Assembly: GCA_021204025.1 (NCBI GenBank)
Contig: JAJQAC010000066.1
Coordinates: forward strand, 1-64,000
DNA: 64,000 nt
DNA from: Clostridiales bacterium
GTDB taxonomy: Bacteria; Bacillota; Clostridia; Lachnospirales; Lachnospiraceae
Reading direction: 5' to 3'
In this document: piece after piece, positions 8,586 to 18,048 of the stretch
Layout of the letters: every line of letters starts with the position of its first letter
How positions within the stretch are numbered: position 1 is the stretch's first letter
The notes under the pieces: model-generated
Told to the model about the DNA's origin: nothing
What the model saw: only the letters and a program-made list of their open reading frames with translations
The model's database searches: none
Position numbers and translations under genes: made by a program

Positions 8586-11228
8586 TTAACCAGAAATCTG
8601 CTGTTCTGCCGTTTCATATACCTTTTCCAGCGCCACGTCAATACCAGACGGATTTTTACCTCCCGCCTGAGCCATGTTTGGACGTCCGCCGCCGCCCCCT
8701 CCAACAAGGGAAGCAATCGACTGAATCAGTTTTCCTGCATGAGCGCCCTTCTTCTGAGCAGAATCCGTTACCATTGCCATCAGGTTGACACGTCCGCCCT
8801 GCACAGACGCAAGTACGACAACGCTGTCTCCCAGCTTATCTTTCAGCTGGTCACCGAGATTACGCAGACCATTCATGTCCGCCTCCGGCACCTGCGCCGC
8901 AAGTACTTTTACACCCTTGATTTCCCGTACCTGATTCATGACATCTCCCAGGGAATCATGAGCGAGACGGTTCTTTAACTTTTCATTCTCCGACTTTAAT
9001 ACGCGAAGTTCCTCCAACATGGACTGAATCTTCGTATTCAGTTCATTTGGTGTTGTCTTGACTGTCCTGGACGCGCAGTTAAGCTCCTCCTCAACCTTAC
9101 GGTAGTAAGCCATCAGACCGCTTCCGGTCAGCGCTTCGATCCGGCGGACGCCTGCCGCGATTCCTGCCTCTGACAAAATTTTAAACGCATGAATGGAGCC
9201 AGTATTGCCAACATGAGTACCGCCGCAAAGTTCCGTGGAGAAGTCCCCCATCTTGACGACACGTACCACTTCGCCGTATTTTTCCCCAAAAAGCGCCATA
9301 GCGCCCGTTTTTTTCGCTTCATCAAGGCTCATCTCCTGTGTGCATACATCCAGAGCTTCCTCAATCTCCTGATTGACCAATTTCTCTGTTGCTTCAATCT
9401 CCTGCGGCGTCATCGCTGAGAAATGAGTGAAGTCAAAACGAAGTCTGTCTTCTGTAACAAGAGAACCTGCCTGCTCGACATGATCACCCAGTACCGTGCG
9501 CAGCGCCTTCTGCAACAGGTGCGTAGCACTGTGATTCTTTGCGATGGAAAGCCGGCGTTCCTCGTTGACCTTTAGTGTCACGGTTTCGCCAACCGCAAAC
9601 ATACCTCCGGTCATCCTGCCGACATGTCCGACCTTGCCGCCCTGCAGATGAATCGTGTCCTGAACCTCAAAACTTCCGTGAGCGCCCTCGATGATACCTG
9701 TATCACCGATCTGACCGCCCATCGTGCCGTAAAACGGCGTCTCATCTGTGATAATCGTGCCGGTCTGCCCATCAGTCAGTGCTTCTACCAGTTCGGTTTC
9801 TGTCGTCAGAACGGAAATCTTTGAATCATAAACCAGATGATCATAACCGGTAAATTTCGTCGTAATCGCTGCCGGGATAGACTGGTAAACTGTCACATCG
9901 GCTCCCATATAGTTCGTCGTCTTACGAGCCTTTCTCGCCTTTTCCCGCTGCTCCTTCATCGCCTTCTGGAAACCCTCCTGATCAACGGACAGCCCTTTCT
10001 CTTCCAGGATCTCGATTGTCAGATCAATCGGGAAACCATAGGTATCATAAAGTTTAAAGGAGTTCTCGCCGGAAAGGACGGTCTCATTGTTCGCCGCCAT
10101 CTCCGCTTCCATATCCGCAAGAATTGACAGTCCCTGGTCGATCGTCCGGTTGAACTTTTCTTCTTCCTCAGAAAGCACCTTCAGGATCATCGGTTTTTTC
10201 TCTTCCAGCTCCGGATAACCGTCTTTTGACAGTTCAATCACGGTTTTGGAAAGTTCTGCCATAAACCGGCCTTCGATGCCAAGCAGTCTCCCATGACGGG
10301 CCGCGCGGCGCAGCAGCCGGCGCAGCACGTATCCCCGTCCTTCATTGGAAGGCATGATGCCGTCCGAGATCATAAATGTGCAGGACTTGACATGATCCGC
10401 GATAATACGGAGAGAAATATCCTTTTTCTCATCCGCCAGATACTGCGTATGAGCCATCTCGCAGACCTCGTCCAGAAGCGCTTTATTCGTATCAACGGTG
10501 AAAAGAGAATCCACATCCTGTACGACTACCGCCAGACGTTCCAGTCCCATACCGGTATCAATATTCTTCTGCTTCAGTTCCGTATAATTATTATGTCCAT
10601 CGTTATCAAACTGCGTAAATACGTTGTTCCAGACTTCGATATAACGGTCACAATCACAGCCTACGGTGCAGGTCGGCTTCCCACAGCCATACTTCTCGCC
10701 TCTGTCATAATAAATCTCAGAACACGGGCCGCAGGGACCGGCGCCATGCTCCCAGAAGTTATCTTCTTTGCCAAAGCGGAAAATCTTTTCCTTTGGAATC
10801 CCGATCTTTTTATTCCAGATATCATATGCCTCATCGTCATCCAGATAAACCGATGGATATAACCGCTCCGGATCAAGACCGACCACTTCGGTTAAGAACT
10901 CCCATGACCAGTGAATCGCCTCGTCCTTAAAATAATCGCCGAATGAGAAATTGCCAAGCATCTCAAAAAATGTGCCATGCCGCGCGGTTTTCCCGATATT
11001 CTCGATATCGCCGGTACGGATGCACTTCTGGCAGGTGGTCACGCGACGGCGCGGCGGAATCTCCTGTCCGGTAAAATAAGGCTTTAACGGCGCCATGCCG
11101 GAATTAATCAGTAAAAGACTGTTATCATTGTGCGGAACCAGAGAAAAACTCTTCATCTTCAGATGGCCCTTGCTCTCCATGAAATCAAGAAACATTTTTC
11201 TCAGTTCATTAACACCATACTTCTCCAC
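8586..11228 (-). CDS. alaS: Alanyl-tRNA synthetase
   Basis: The 880-residue protein is full length for bacterial AlaRS. It has the class II catalytic core at the N-terminus (MRKMFLDFMESKGH-like start, TCQKCIRTGDIENIG motif), then the tRNA-recognition region. The editing domain has zinc ligands in NHSATHLL and CGGTH. A coiled-coil linker leads to the C-Ala domain ending in a glycine-rich GGGGGGRPNMAQAGG stretch. It charges tRNA-Ala and hydrolyses mischarged Ser and Gly. The 42-residue membrane protein gene lies 43 bases upstream on the same strand, probably on the same transcript. No T-box leader was found in front of it. Confidence 0.98.
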   Translation of the reverse strand: MEKYGVNELRKMFLDFMESKGHLKMKSFSLVPHNDNSLLLINSGMAPLKPYFTGQEIPPRRRVTTCQKCIRTGDIENIGKTARHGTFFEMLGNFSFGDYFKDEAIHWSWEFLTEVVGLDPERLYPSVYLDDDEAYDIWNKKIGIPKEKIFRFGKEDNFWEHGAGPCGPCSEIYYDRGEKYGCGKPTCTVGCDCDRYIEVWNNVFTQFDNDGHNNYTELKQKNIDTGMGLERLAVVVQDVDSLFTVDTNKALLDEVCEMAHTQYLADEKKDISLRIIADHVKSCTFMISDGIMPSNEGRGYVLRRLLRRAARHGRLLGIEGRFMAELSKTVIELSKDGYPELEEKKPMILKVLSEEEEKFNRTIDQGLSILADMEAEMAANNETVLSGENSFKLYDTYGFPIDLTIEILEEKGLSVDQEGFQKAMKEQREKARKARKTTNYMGADVTVYQSIPAAITTKFTGYDHLVYDSKISVLTTETELVEALTDGQTGTIITDETPFYGTMGGQIGDTGIIEGAHGSFEVQDTIHLQGGKVGHVGRMTGGMFAVGETVTLKVNEERRLSIAKNHSATHLLQKALRTVLGDHVEQAGSLVTEDRLRFDFTHFSAMTPQEIEATEKLVNQEIEEALDVCTQEMSLDEAKKTGAMALFGEKYGEVVRVVKMGDFSTELCGGTHVGNTGSIHAFKILSEAGIAAGVRRIEALTGSGLMAYYRKVEEELNCASRTVKTTPNELNTKIQSMLEELRVLKSENEKLKNRLAHDSLGDVMNQVREIKGVKVLAAQVPEADMNGLRNLGDQLKDKLGDSVVVLASVQGGRVNLMAMVTDSAQKKGAHAGKLIQSIASLVGGGGGGRPNMAQAGGKNPSGIDVALEKVYETAEQQISG

Positions 11229-11271
11229 TTTCCTACGTCCTCCGTATTACTTTACTGATGCCGCCAATCAC

Positions 11272-11400
11272 CTATCTGGCCTTGTCCGCATCCTTTTTAT
11301 CTCTGAATTTCTTACCGCATAGGATACCTGCGTAAGCAATCACTGCAAAAATAATGACCTTGATCGCATAACCGATGAAACTACCTGCTACTGCTGCCAT
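11272..11400 (-). CDS. Small hypothetical single-pass membrane protein (42 residues)
   Basis: This small open frame has strong start signals: AGGAGG six bases before ATG at 11400. It encodes MAAVAGSFIGYAIKVIIFAV..., a glycine/alanine-rich transmembrane helix over about residues 5-30, then a short basic/acidic tail (KKFRDKKDADKAR). It lies upstream of alaS on the same strand, after a promoter at 11505-11533. I do not recognise a characterised family; small inner-membrane proteins of this kind are common in Lachnospiraceae. Function unknown. Confidence 0.75.
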   Translation of the reverse strand: MAAVAGSFIGYAIKVIIFAVIAYAGILCGKKFRDKKDADKAR

Positions 11401-11504
11401 ATAAACCTCCTATGTCGTATTCTATCATGTATGTCATGAAAAGCGCCGGATCCATGACAAAAGTCCACGGCCACGTTCCTTCCATACGATGTTTCCATCG
11501 TTTT

Positions 11505-11533
11505 ATCTTAGCACAGCTGTTCTTATTAATCAA
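11505..11533 (-). promoter_or_regulatory. Promoter for the small membrane protein and alaS
   Basis: On the minus strand TTGATT (11533-11528) and TAAGAT (11510-11505) are 17 bases apart. The leader of about 95 bases starts with a small hairpin (ACGATG/CATCGT, 11486-11501). There is no T-box consensus (AGGGTGGNACCGCG). Confidence 0.6.
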
Positions 11534-11568
11534 GTTGTAAAATCGATACTTCTAAATCAAAAAAATTT

Positions 11569-12030
11569 TTATAAAAGATCCAAACCTTCGGCCGCAGCGA
11601 CCGCCAGACGATCACAGCGTTCATTCTGCGGGTGCCCGTCATGACCCTTGATCCAGATAAACGTAACCCTGTGAGGAGCTTTTGCCTTTAACAGGCGCTC
11701 CCAGAGGTCGATGTTTTTGACCGGTCCGCTCTTCCCTCTCTTCCAGTTATTTTTGACCCAGTTATCGATCCACCCCTGATTAAACGCGTCTGTCAGGTAT
11801 TTGGAATCCGAGTATAATTCTACATCGCAGGGGCGATTTAATGCCTCCAGGCCTGCAATCGCCGCCATAAGCTCCATCCGATTATTCGATGTCTTTTTAT
11901 ACCCCTGCGACAGTTCTCTCTCATGGAGCTGCCCCTTGCTGTCCGTAAACTGCAGGATGGTCCCGTAACCTCCCGGGCCTTCCGGATTGCCCTTGGCCGC
12001 CCCATCCGTGTAAATCTGTACTGATGTCAT
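11569..12030 (-). CDS. rnhA: Ribonuclease HI
   Basis: From the ATG at 12030 the product is 153 residues, the usual length for RNase HI. Catalytic acidic residues are visible in IYTDGAAKGNPEGPGG (D), ELMAAIAGLEAL (E), SDSKYL (D) and NERCDRLA (D). A farther in-frame ATG at 12111 would overlap the upstream metallo-hydrolase gene and add 27 unrelated residues. The 12030 start has GGGAG eight bases away and is preferred. The enzyme cuts the RNA strand of RNA/DNA hybrids. This genome also has RNase HII (rnhB). Confidence 0.95.
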   Translation of the reverse strand: MTSVQIYTDGAAKGNPEGPGGYGTILQFTDSKGQLHERELSQGYKKTSNNRMELMAAIAGLEALNRPCDVELYSDSKYLTDAFNQGWIDNWVKNNWKRGKSGPVKNIDLWERLLKAKAPHRVTFIWIKGHDGHPQNERCDRLAVAAAEGLDLL

Positions 12031-12098
12031 ATTGGTATCTCCCTCATCTCTGTCAAAGAGTGGACCATGTCCGCTGTCAAAAATCGAAAAAGACCATT

Positions 12099-13697
12099 TT
12101 ACCGGTCCCATTTATCACACAGAGCATTGATCTGATCCGCGAACCTCGCAAGGTCCTTGTTGGCTCCGCCCTGATTTCTCTCAATCACCCGCATCAGGCG
12201 CTCTCCTGCCCCCACAAGTCTGGCAAAGACACCCTGAGCCTTCTTCGCTGGAGCTGCTTTTTCAATACGAATGCCTTCCGTTTCGCGGATCCAGCAGCCC
12301 GCGATCAGATCATACTCGGAACCACTGAACGGCGCCTTCGCCGGGCGGCCTGTCTCCTTACTGACCAGCTCTGCAAAACGATCACAGACGTCATCGCTGC
12401 CATGAACAATAAAATACTGATCCGGTTTCTTTTCAAAAGCATCCGCCCATGCAAGCAGACCAGCCTGATCCGCGTGACCACTGATATCATGAAGCTGGGT
12501 AATCTCTGCCTCCACCTCAATCGACTCGCCAAAGAGTTTTACCTTTTTTGTCCCATCGACAAGACTGCGTCCCAGCGTCCCCTCTGCCTGGTAACCGGCG
12601 AAAACCACGCAGCACTCCTTCCGCCAGAGGTTGTGTTTCAGATGATGGCGGATGCGCCCGGCATCACACATTCCGGATGCCGAGATAATGACCTTGGGTC
12701 GCGGATCAAAATTAATATTGACGGACTCATCGGTTGTCACAGAAAGTTTCAGACCCGGGAACGAAATCGGGTTAATCCCGCACCGGACAAGTTCTCTCGT
12801 CTCCTCATCATAGCACTCTGACTGATTTTCCTTAAAGACATGCGTCGCCTCAACTGCCATCGGGCTGTCAACATAAACCTCAAAATTATCATGTCCGTGG
12901 ATCAGACGCTCTGCCTTGATATGGCGATAGAAGTAAAGCAGCTCCTGGGTCCGGCCTACAGCAAACGCGGGGATGACAACATTGCCGCCGCGGTCCAGAG
13001 TTCTCTGTGTAATCGCCGCCAGTTCCGCGATGTGATCGCCGCCTTTCTGATGAAGCCGGTCGCCGTAGGTGGATTCCATCACCGCGTAATCAGCCACCTG
13101 GGTATACTGGGGATCCCGGATCAGCGGTTTATGGAAATTGCCGATATCTCCTGAAAAAACAATTTTCTTCTCGATCCCATCTTCGCGCAGCCACACTTCA
13201 ATCGAAGCAGACCCCAGCAGATGGCCGATATCACTGAAACGGACTGTGACATGATCATTCAGACGATGAATCTCCCCATAATCCACAGCAAGAAAATGCT
13301 GAAGCACCCCCAGCGCGTCATTCATATCATAAAGCGGCGTAACCTCCGGTTCACCGGCCCGCTTTGCCTTACGGTTCTTCCACTCAGCCTCCTGCTCCTG
13401 GATATGCGCGCTGTCCTTTAACATAATGTCGCATAGGTCACTGGTCGCGTGAGTCGTAATGATCTGTCCGCGGAAACCGCGGGCATAGATAAATGGCAAG
13501 CGTCCGCTGTGATCGATGTGCGCATGTGTCAGGAGCACATACTCGATGGCTGAAAAAGGTACCGGAATTTCGATATTCTCATAAATATTAACTCCCTGTT
13601 CCAGTCCGCAGTCCACCAGAATCTTTGTATCCCCTGCTTCCAGATAATGACAGCTCCCTGTTACTTCATGTGCAGCCCCGCTGAAAAATAAACGCAT
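12099..13697 (-). CDS. Beta-CASP metallo-beta-lactamase-fold hydrolase (RNA-processing type)
   Basis: The 532-residue protein begins with a metallo-beta-lactamase domain carrying HAHIDH at residues 58-63 and the later metal motif FSGDIG. A beta-CASP insertion follows with RTQELLYF and SASGMCDAGRIRHHL motifs, and then the RMMBL-type ISGHADQAGL motif. This is the YSH1/CPSF73-like family of exo- or endoribonucleases, probably metal-dependent and cytoplasmic. A C-terminal extension of about 70 residues has no recognised domain. GAGGAGG precedes the ATG at 13697. Substrate unknown. Confidence 0.9.
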   Translation of the reverse strand: MRLFFSGAAHEVTGSCHYLEAGDTKILVDCGLEQGVNIYENIEIPVPFSAIEYVLLTHAHIDHSGRLPFIYARGFRGQIITTHATSDLCDIMLKDSAHIQEQEAEWKNRKAKRAGEPEVTPLYDMNDALGVLQHFLAVDYGEIHRLNDHVTVRFSDIGHLLGSASIEVWLREDGIEKKIVFSGDIGNFHKPLIRDPQYTQVADYAVMESTYGDRLHQKGGDHIAELAAITQRTLDRGGNVVIPAFAVGRTQELLYFYRHIKAERLIHGHDNFEVYVDSPMAVEATHVFKENQSECYDEETRELVRCGINPISFPGLKLSVTTDESVNINFDPRPKVIISASGMCDAGRIRHHLKHNLWRKECCVVFAGYQAEGTLGRSLVDGTKKVKLFGESIEVEAEITQLHDISGHADQAGLLAWADAFEKKPDQYFIVHGSDDVCDRFAELVSKETGRPAKAPFSGSEYDLIAGCWIRETEGIRIEKAAPAKKAQGVFARLVGAGERLMRVIERNQGGANKDLARFADQINALCDKWDR

Positions 13698-13864
13698 AAA
13701 ACTCCTCCTCTCGTATGTCTGGCTGTCTTCGATACCGATCCGATCGCAATTCCCGGTTGCATCGGACCTCCCCCTGTATCTTTTTCTTTATCAAATATCC
13801 TGTCATCCCAGATTATTTCGAACAAAACAGGACGAACTTTACTATAAGATGATACGATACCTTT

Positions 13865-15340
13865 TTAAATGATAATACAGATCATACCCCCGTTACTGTC
13901 ATTGATAATCTTCTGTAACGCGTCCTGCAGCTTCATCTGGCACTCCTCTGTCATCTGGCTGATCTTGGTCTGTATACCGTCTTCCACGATCTGTTCAATG
14001 GATTTGCCGAAAATATTGGTTTCCCATATCCCATTCTCTCCGGAACGGGCGTTTTCCCTCATATAAGCGATCAGATCCTGCGCCTGCTGCTCACTCCCGA
14101 CAATCGGAGCGATCTCCGTCTGGATCTGCGCTTTGATCAGATTAATCAGCGGCGCCTGCGCGCGCATCTTAACTCCGTAACGGTTGCCCTGCCGCAATAC
14201 CTCCGGTTCGTCCAGAATGATTTCTTCCCTGTCGGGAACCACAACGCCGTACCCCTTCATCCGTACCTGACTGACCGCGTTTTGCACCCTCTCGTATTCA
14301 TCCTGCATGGCCGCCAGACTTTTTAACTTCTGCATCAGCTGATATTCATCCTCAATGGGTATGCCCGCATAATCACTCAGGATCTGATAATAATAACCAT
14401 CCTGCATTTCCATGCGCATCCGGACTCTTCCATTAGAAAGGTCCATCGCGTCCACTTTCATCTGACGGACAGACTCCGGCATACCCTCGGTCGAATCCGA
14501 AGAAACGTCTTTCATCTGACGCACACCGGACATCAACGTCTTCACAGCGTCGATCACCTGTTCTTTTAACCAGTGTGTGGACGGCAGGATCTCCAGCCAC
14601 TTCGGGATCGAAAAATCGATCTCCGACACCGGAAATTCTTTCAGCACACATTCCAGAATCTTTGTAATGTCATCTTTTTTTAACTGTTCACAGTTCACCG
14701 GCAGAACAGATACCCCATACTGTTTCTCCATCTCATGCGCCAGACGGACAGTATCCTCCGAATATGGACGTTCAGAATTGAGCAGAACGATGAATGGTTT
14801 CCCGATCTCCTTCAGTTCCCGGATCGCCATCTCCTGCGCGTTTATGTATGCCGGATATTTCAGATCGCCAAAGGTTCCGTCCGCTGTAATCACGATCCCG
14901 ATATTCGAATGATCCTGAATCACCTTCCGCGTCCCGATCTCTGCCGCTTTTGTAAAAGGAATCTCCTCCTCATACCAGGGTGTCTTCACCAGTCGTTCCT
15001 GATCATTCTCAATGTGTCCGGCCGCGCCATCCACCATAAAACCAACGCAGTCAATCAGCCGGATCCGCGCGTGGATCCCGTCAGGCAGCACAATTTCCGC
15101 CGCTTCTTTGGGGATGAACTTCGGCTCGGTCGTCATGATGGTACGCCCCGCCGAACTCTGCGGCAGTTCATCTCTGGTACGTTTTTTCTGATACTCATCC
15201 TCGATCTGCGGCAAAACCAGCTGCTCCATAAAACGCTTGATAAACGTGGATTTTCCGGTTCTTACCGGTCCAACAACCCCCAGATATATATCTCCGCCGG
15301 TCCTCGTCTCGATATCCTTATATACATGATACTGTTCCAT
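13865..15340 (-). CDS. spoIVA: Stage IV sporulation protein A, spore coat morphogenetic ATPase
   Basis: The 491-residue protein matches SpoIVA (492 in B. subtilis) over its full length. The Walker A loop GPVRTGKS is at residues 24-31, a TRAFAC-like nucleotide domain fills the N-terminal half, and the end is the hydrophobic GMICIII tail. SpoIVA hydrolyses ATP and polymerises on the outer forespore membrane as the base of the coat. GGGGG lies seven bases before the ATG. A candidate sigma-E promoter is present at 15368-15397, fitting mother-cell expression. Confidence 0.97.
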   Translation of the reverse strand: MEQYHVYKDIETRTGGDIYLGVVGPVRTGKSTFIKRFMEQLVLPQIEDEYQKKRTRDELPQSSAGRTIMTTEPKFIPKEAAEIVLPDGIHARIRLIDCVGFMVDGAAGHIENDQERLVKTPWYEEEIPFTKAAEIGTRKVIQDHSNIGIVITADGTFGDLKYPAYINAQEMAIRELKEIGKPFIVLLNSERPYSEDTVRLAHEMEKQYGVSVLPVNCEQLKKDDITKILECVLKEFPVSEIDFSIPKWLEILPSTHWLKEQVIDAVKTLMSGVRQMKDVSSDSTEGMPESVRQMKVDAMDLSNGRVRMRMEMQDGYYYQILSDYAGIPIEDEYQLMQKLKSLAAMQDEYERVQNAVSQVRMKGYGVVVPDREEIILDEPEVLRQGNRYGVKMRAQAPLINLIKAQIQTEIAPIVGSEQQAQDLIAYMRENARSGENGIWETNIFGKSIEQIVEDGIQTKISQMTEECQMKLQDALQKIINDSNGGMICIII

Positions 15341-15367
15341 GAAGATACCCCCTTGATGTACTGATAC

Positions 15368-15397
15368 AGTATATGCGAAGGGTCACCGAAGATATGC
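15368..15397 (-). promoter_or_regulatory. Candidate sigma-E promoter of spoIVA
   Basis: On the minus strand GCATATC (15397-15391) and CATATACT (15375-15368) are 15 bases apart. They resemble the sigma-E consensus (-35 KMATATT, spacer about 14, -10 CATACAHT). The predicted start is about 20 bases before the spoIVA ATG. No sigma-A promoter was seen there. Confidence 0.55.
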
Positions 15398-15447
15398 GGG
15401 AACGGTTCCTTCCGGTTGATTTTCCATCGATTATCTCCATTTTAACA

Positions 15448-15488
15448 TAAGAAACGGGCAAAAGTCTATATACTCCTGCCCGCTTTTC
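15448..15488 (-). terminator. Putative terminator of the liv operon
   Basis: On the minus strand CGGGCA and GCCCG arms enclose about 17 bases and are followed by TTTCTT. It lies about 20 bases beyond the livF stop and before the spoIVA promoter. Confidence 0.5.
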
Positions 15489-15504
15489 GTCTATCGCTCT
15501 GCAT

Positions 15505-16215
15505 TTATTCACTCAGGTACGCTTTCTTTACCTGATCGTTATTCATCAGCTCCTTCGCGTCGCCGCTCAGCACGATTTTGCCGGTTTCCAGCACATATGC
15601 GCGATCAGCGATCGACAATGCCTTCTTTGCGTTCTGCTCGACCAGCAGCACGGTCGTCCCATCGGCGTTGATCTTCTGGATAATGTCAAAGATTTCATTA
15701 ACATAGATCGGTGATAAGCCCATCGACGGCTCATCCATAACAATCAGCTTTGGGTGCGACATCAGCGCCCTTCCCATCGCAAGCATCTGCTGCTCGCCAC
15801 CGGACAGGGTACCCGCTGACTGGTTTTTGCGTTCTTCCAGCCGGGGGAACCTCTCGTAAACCAGTTGAAGCGTCTGATCCAGTTCGTTCTTATCTTTCCT
15901 TGTATAAGCGCCAAGTTTCAGATTCTGTAAGACAGTCAGCTGGGCAAAGACACGGCGGCCCTCCGGCACATGCGCCATTCCCATCGAGACCAGTTTGTGT
16001 CCCGGTATATGAGTGATCTCCTTCCCCTCATAAAAGATAGAACCGGCCTTGGACGGAATCAGTCCTGTGATCGTCTGCAGCGTGGTTGTCTTGCCTGCGC
16101 CATTAGCTCCGATCAGCGCGATGATCTCCCCCTGATTCACTTCAAATGAGATCCCCTTGATCGCCTGGATGACGCCATAATAGACTTCGAGATCTTTTAC
16201 TTCCAATATTGCCAT
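15505..16215 (-). CDS. livF: Branched-chain amino acid ABC transporter ATP-binding protein LivF
   Basis: A 236-residue ABC ATPase with Walker A GANGAGKTT, signature LSGGEQQMLAMGRALM, Walker B LIVMDEPSMGLSP and an H-loop region. The family-typical sequence DLEVYYGVIQAIKGISFEV identifies LivF. With LivG it powers uptake of leucine, isoleucine and valine through LivH/LivM. AGGAGGAG precedes the ATG. It is the last gene of the livJHMGF operon, 11 bases after livG. Confidence 0.96.
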   Translation of the reverse strand: MAILEVKDLEVYYGVIQAIKGISFEVNQGEIIALIGANGAGKTTTLQTITGLIPSKAGSIFYEGKEITHIPGHKLVSMGMAHVPEGRRVFAQLTVLQNLKLGAYTRKDKNELDQTLQLVYERFPRLEERKNQSAGTLSGGEQQMLAMGRALMSHPKLIVMDEPSMGLSPIYVNEIFDIIQKINADGTTVLLVEQNAKKALSIADRAYVLETGKIVLSGDAKELMNNDQVKKAYLSE

Positions 16216-16226
16216 AATCTCTCCTC

Positions 16227-16985
16227 CTACTCGCCCAGATAAGCCGTTATCACACGACGGTCATTCAGCACTTCCGACGTCTCGCCCTGTGTCAGCACCT
16301 GACCAAAGTTTAAGACGGTAAGTTTTTCGCAGATACCCGAAACCAGCTTCATGTCATGCTCGATCAGAAGAATCGTCATATCAAAATGATCCCGTACAAA
16401 ACGGATCGTTTCCATCAGTTCAGCCGTCTCATTCGGATTCATACCCGCTGCCGGCTCGTCCAGCAGAAGGAGCTTTGGTTCCGTCGCCATTGCGCGTGCG
16501 ATTTCCAGCTTACGCTGCTTGCCGTAGGGCAGATTCGACGCTTTCATATCATATTCCCCATCCAGATCAAAAACCTTCAGAAGTTCCATGACCCGTTCAT
16601 TCATTGCCTTCTCCATCTTAAAATAACGCGGCAGGCGCAGGATCCCCTCGATGGTCGAATACTGGTAATGATTGTGCAGTCCGGCCTTGACATTGTCCAG
16701 TACGGACAGATCCCGGAACAGGCGGATATTCTGGAATGTACGCGCGATTCCCGCCATATTGATCCCGATCGTGCTCTTACCGGTAATATCCTGTCCGTCC
16801 AGAATGATTTTGCCGGAATCCGGCTTATACACTCCGGTGAGCAGGTTAAAAACTGTCGTCTTACCGGCGCCGTTCGGACCAATCAGGCCATAGAGCTGTC
16901 CTTTCTCAATCTCTACCGTAAAATCATCCACTGCTTTCAGGCCGCCAAACGCGATACTGAGATGTTTTACTTCCAGCATATTCAT
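16227..16985 (-). CDS. livG: Branched-chain amino acid ABC transporter ATP-binding protein LivG
   Basis: An ABC ATPase of 252 residues with Walker A GPNGAGKTTVFNLLTG, the LivG-type RTFQNIRLF motif and Walker B LLLLDEPAAGMNP. The ABC signature is degenerate (NLPYGKQRKLEIARA), as usual in LivG. The ATG at 16985 lies one base after the livM stop, with AGGAGG inside the end of livM. An upstream in-frame start at 17060 would overlap livM by 74 bases and is rejected. The protein forms the ATPase heterodimer with LivF. Confidence 0.96.
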   Translation of the reverse strand: MNMLEVKHLSIAFGGLKAVDDFTVEIEKGQLYGLIGPNGAGKTTVFNLLTGVYKPDSGKIILDGQDITGKSTIGINMAGIARTFQNIRLFRDLSVLDNVKAGLHNHYQYSTIEGILRLPRYFKMEKAMNERVMELLKVFDLDGEYDMKASNLPYGKQRKLEIARAMATEPKLLLLDEPAAGMNPNETAELMETIRFVRDHFDMTILLIEHDMKLVSGICEKLTVLNFGQVLTQGETSEVLNDRRVITAYLGE

Positions 16986-16986
16986 A

Positions 16987-18039
16987 TCACGCAGCCTCCT
17001 TTTTCCTGTGGAAACGTTCCAGCAGTCTCTCTCTGGCAGCAATCGCACCCGGAGAAGCATTCAGAATCATCATCACGATCAATACGATGGCATAAATCAA
17101 CATACGATAATCATTCAAGCCACGCAGCAATTCCGGAAGCATCGTCAGCACAACTGCCGCGATGATCGACCCGGAAATATTGCCGATGCCCCCCAGTACA
17201 ACATAAACCAGGATCAGAATAGACATATTATAATCAAATTTTTCCGCCGCGAGACTCGCAAGGTTATGCGCGTACAGGACGCCGGCTACACCAGCCAGAG
17301 CCGCGGAAATGCTGAATGCCATCAGCTTATATTTGGTAATATTCAGACCAATCGACTCCGCAGCGATACGATTGTCACGAATCGCCATAATCGCACGTCC
17401 GGATCTTGACCGGATCAGGTTCTGCACGATAAAGAGTGTGAGCAGTACGAGGATAATACCTGCTGTAAACGTAGATGCTTTGGGCGTCTTTGCAATTCCC
17501 TTGGCGCCCTCGATGATACACTGGCCAGTCTCGCTTAATCCCAGATTAGACTTTTTTTCCAACGCAAACCTGATACCGTTTTCATCCACACCGATATAAA
17601 CAATATTAAGAATGTTTTTAATAATCTCACCAAACGCGAGCGTCACAATCGCCAGATAATCGCCCCGGAGGCGCAGCACAGGAATGCCAATCAGGATACC
17701 AAAGATACCCGCGACCACAGCGCCGATCAGAATCGCGATCACAAATCTTACCTGCAGGCTGGTAATCGCATCCGCCGAAACCTTCGTAAAAAAAGCCCCC
17801 GCAAAAGCTCCGACACACATAAAACCGGCATGTCCCAGACTCAGTTCACCGGAAATCCCTACTACAAGATTCAGAGAAACTGCCAGAATCACATATACGC
17901 AAAGCGGCACGAGCAGACCCTTCATCTGGTTTGTAATATTTCCTGTCCGGATCAGCAGCTGCACGATCACCCAGGCAAGGATCACAATCCCATAGGTCAT
18001 AAAATTATCCCTGAGCCATTTTTTTGTCTTGTTATTCAT
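16987..18039 (-). CDS. livM: Branched-chain amino acid ABC transporter permease LivM
   Basis: The permease of about 350 residues has eight to ten hydrophobic segments and the LivM-family stretch GISGELSLGHAGFMCVGAF. The loop GRAIMAIRDNRIAAESIGLN couples to the ATPases. The ATG at 18039 has AGGTG six bases upstream; a GTG at 18048, directly after the livH stop, is an alternative adding three residues. It pairs with LivH to form the membrane channel. Confidence 0.95.
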   Translation of the reverse strand: MNNKTKKWLRDNFMTYGIVILAWVIVQLLIRTGNITNQMKGLLVPLCVYVILAVSLNLVVGISGELSLGHAGFMCVGAFAGAFFTKVSADAITSLQVRFVIAILIGAVVAGIFGILIGIPVLRLRGDYLAIVTLAFGEIIKNILNIVYIGVDENGIRFALEKKSNLGLSETGQCIIEGAKGIAKTPKASTFTAGIILVLLTLFIVQNLIRSRSGRAIMAIRDNRIAAESIGLNITKYKLMAFSISAALAGVAGVLYAHNLASLAAEKFDYNMSILILVYVVLGGIGNISGSIIAAVVLTMLPELLRGLNDYRMLIYAIVLIVMMILNASPGAIAARERLLERFHRKKEAA

Positions 18040-18048
18040 CCCTGTCAC

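Noticed and set aside
11401-11510. Possible T-box leader for alaS
   Set aside because: No T-box sequence or terminator/antiterminator pair is present, only one small hairpin.
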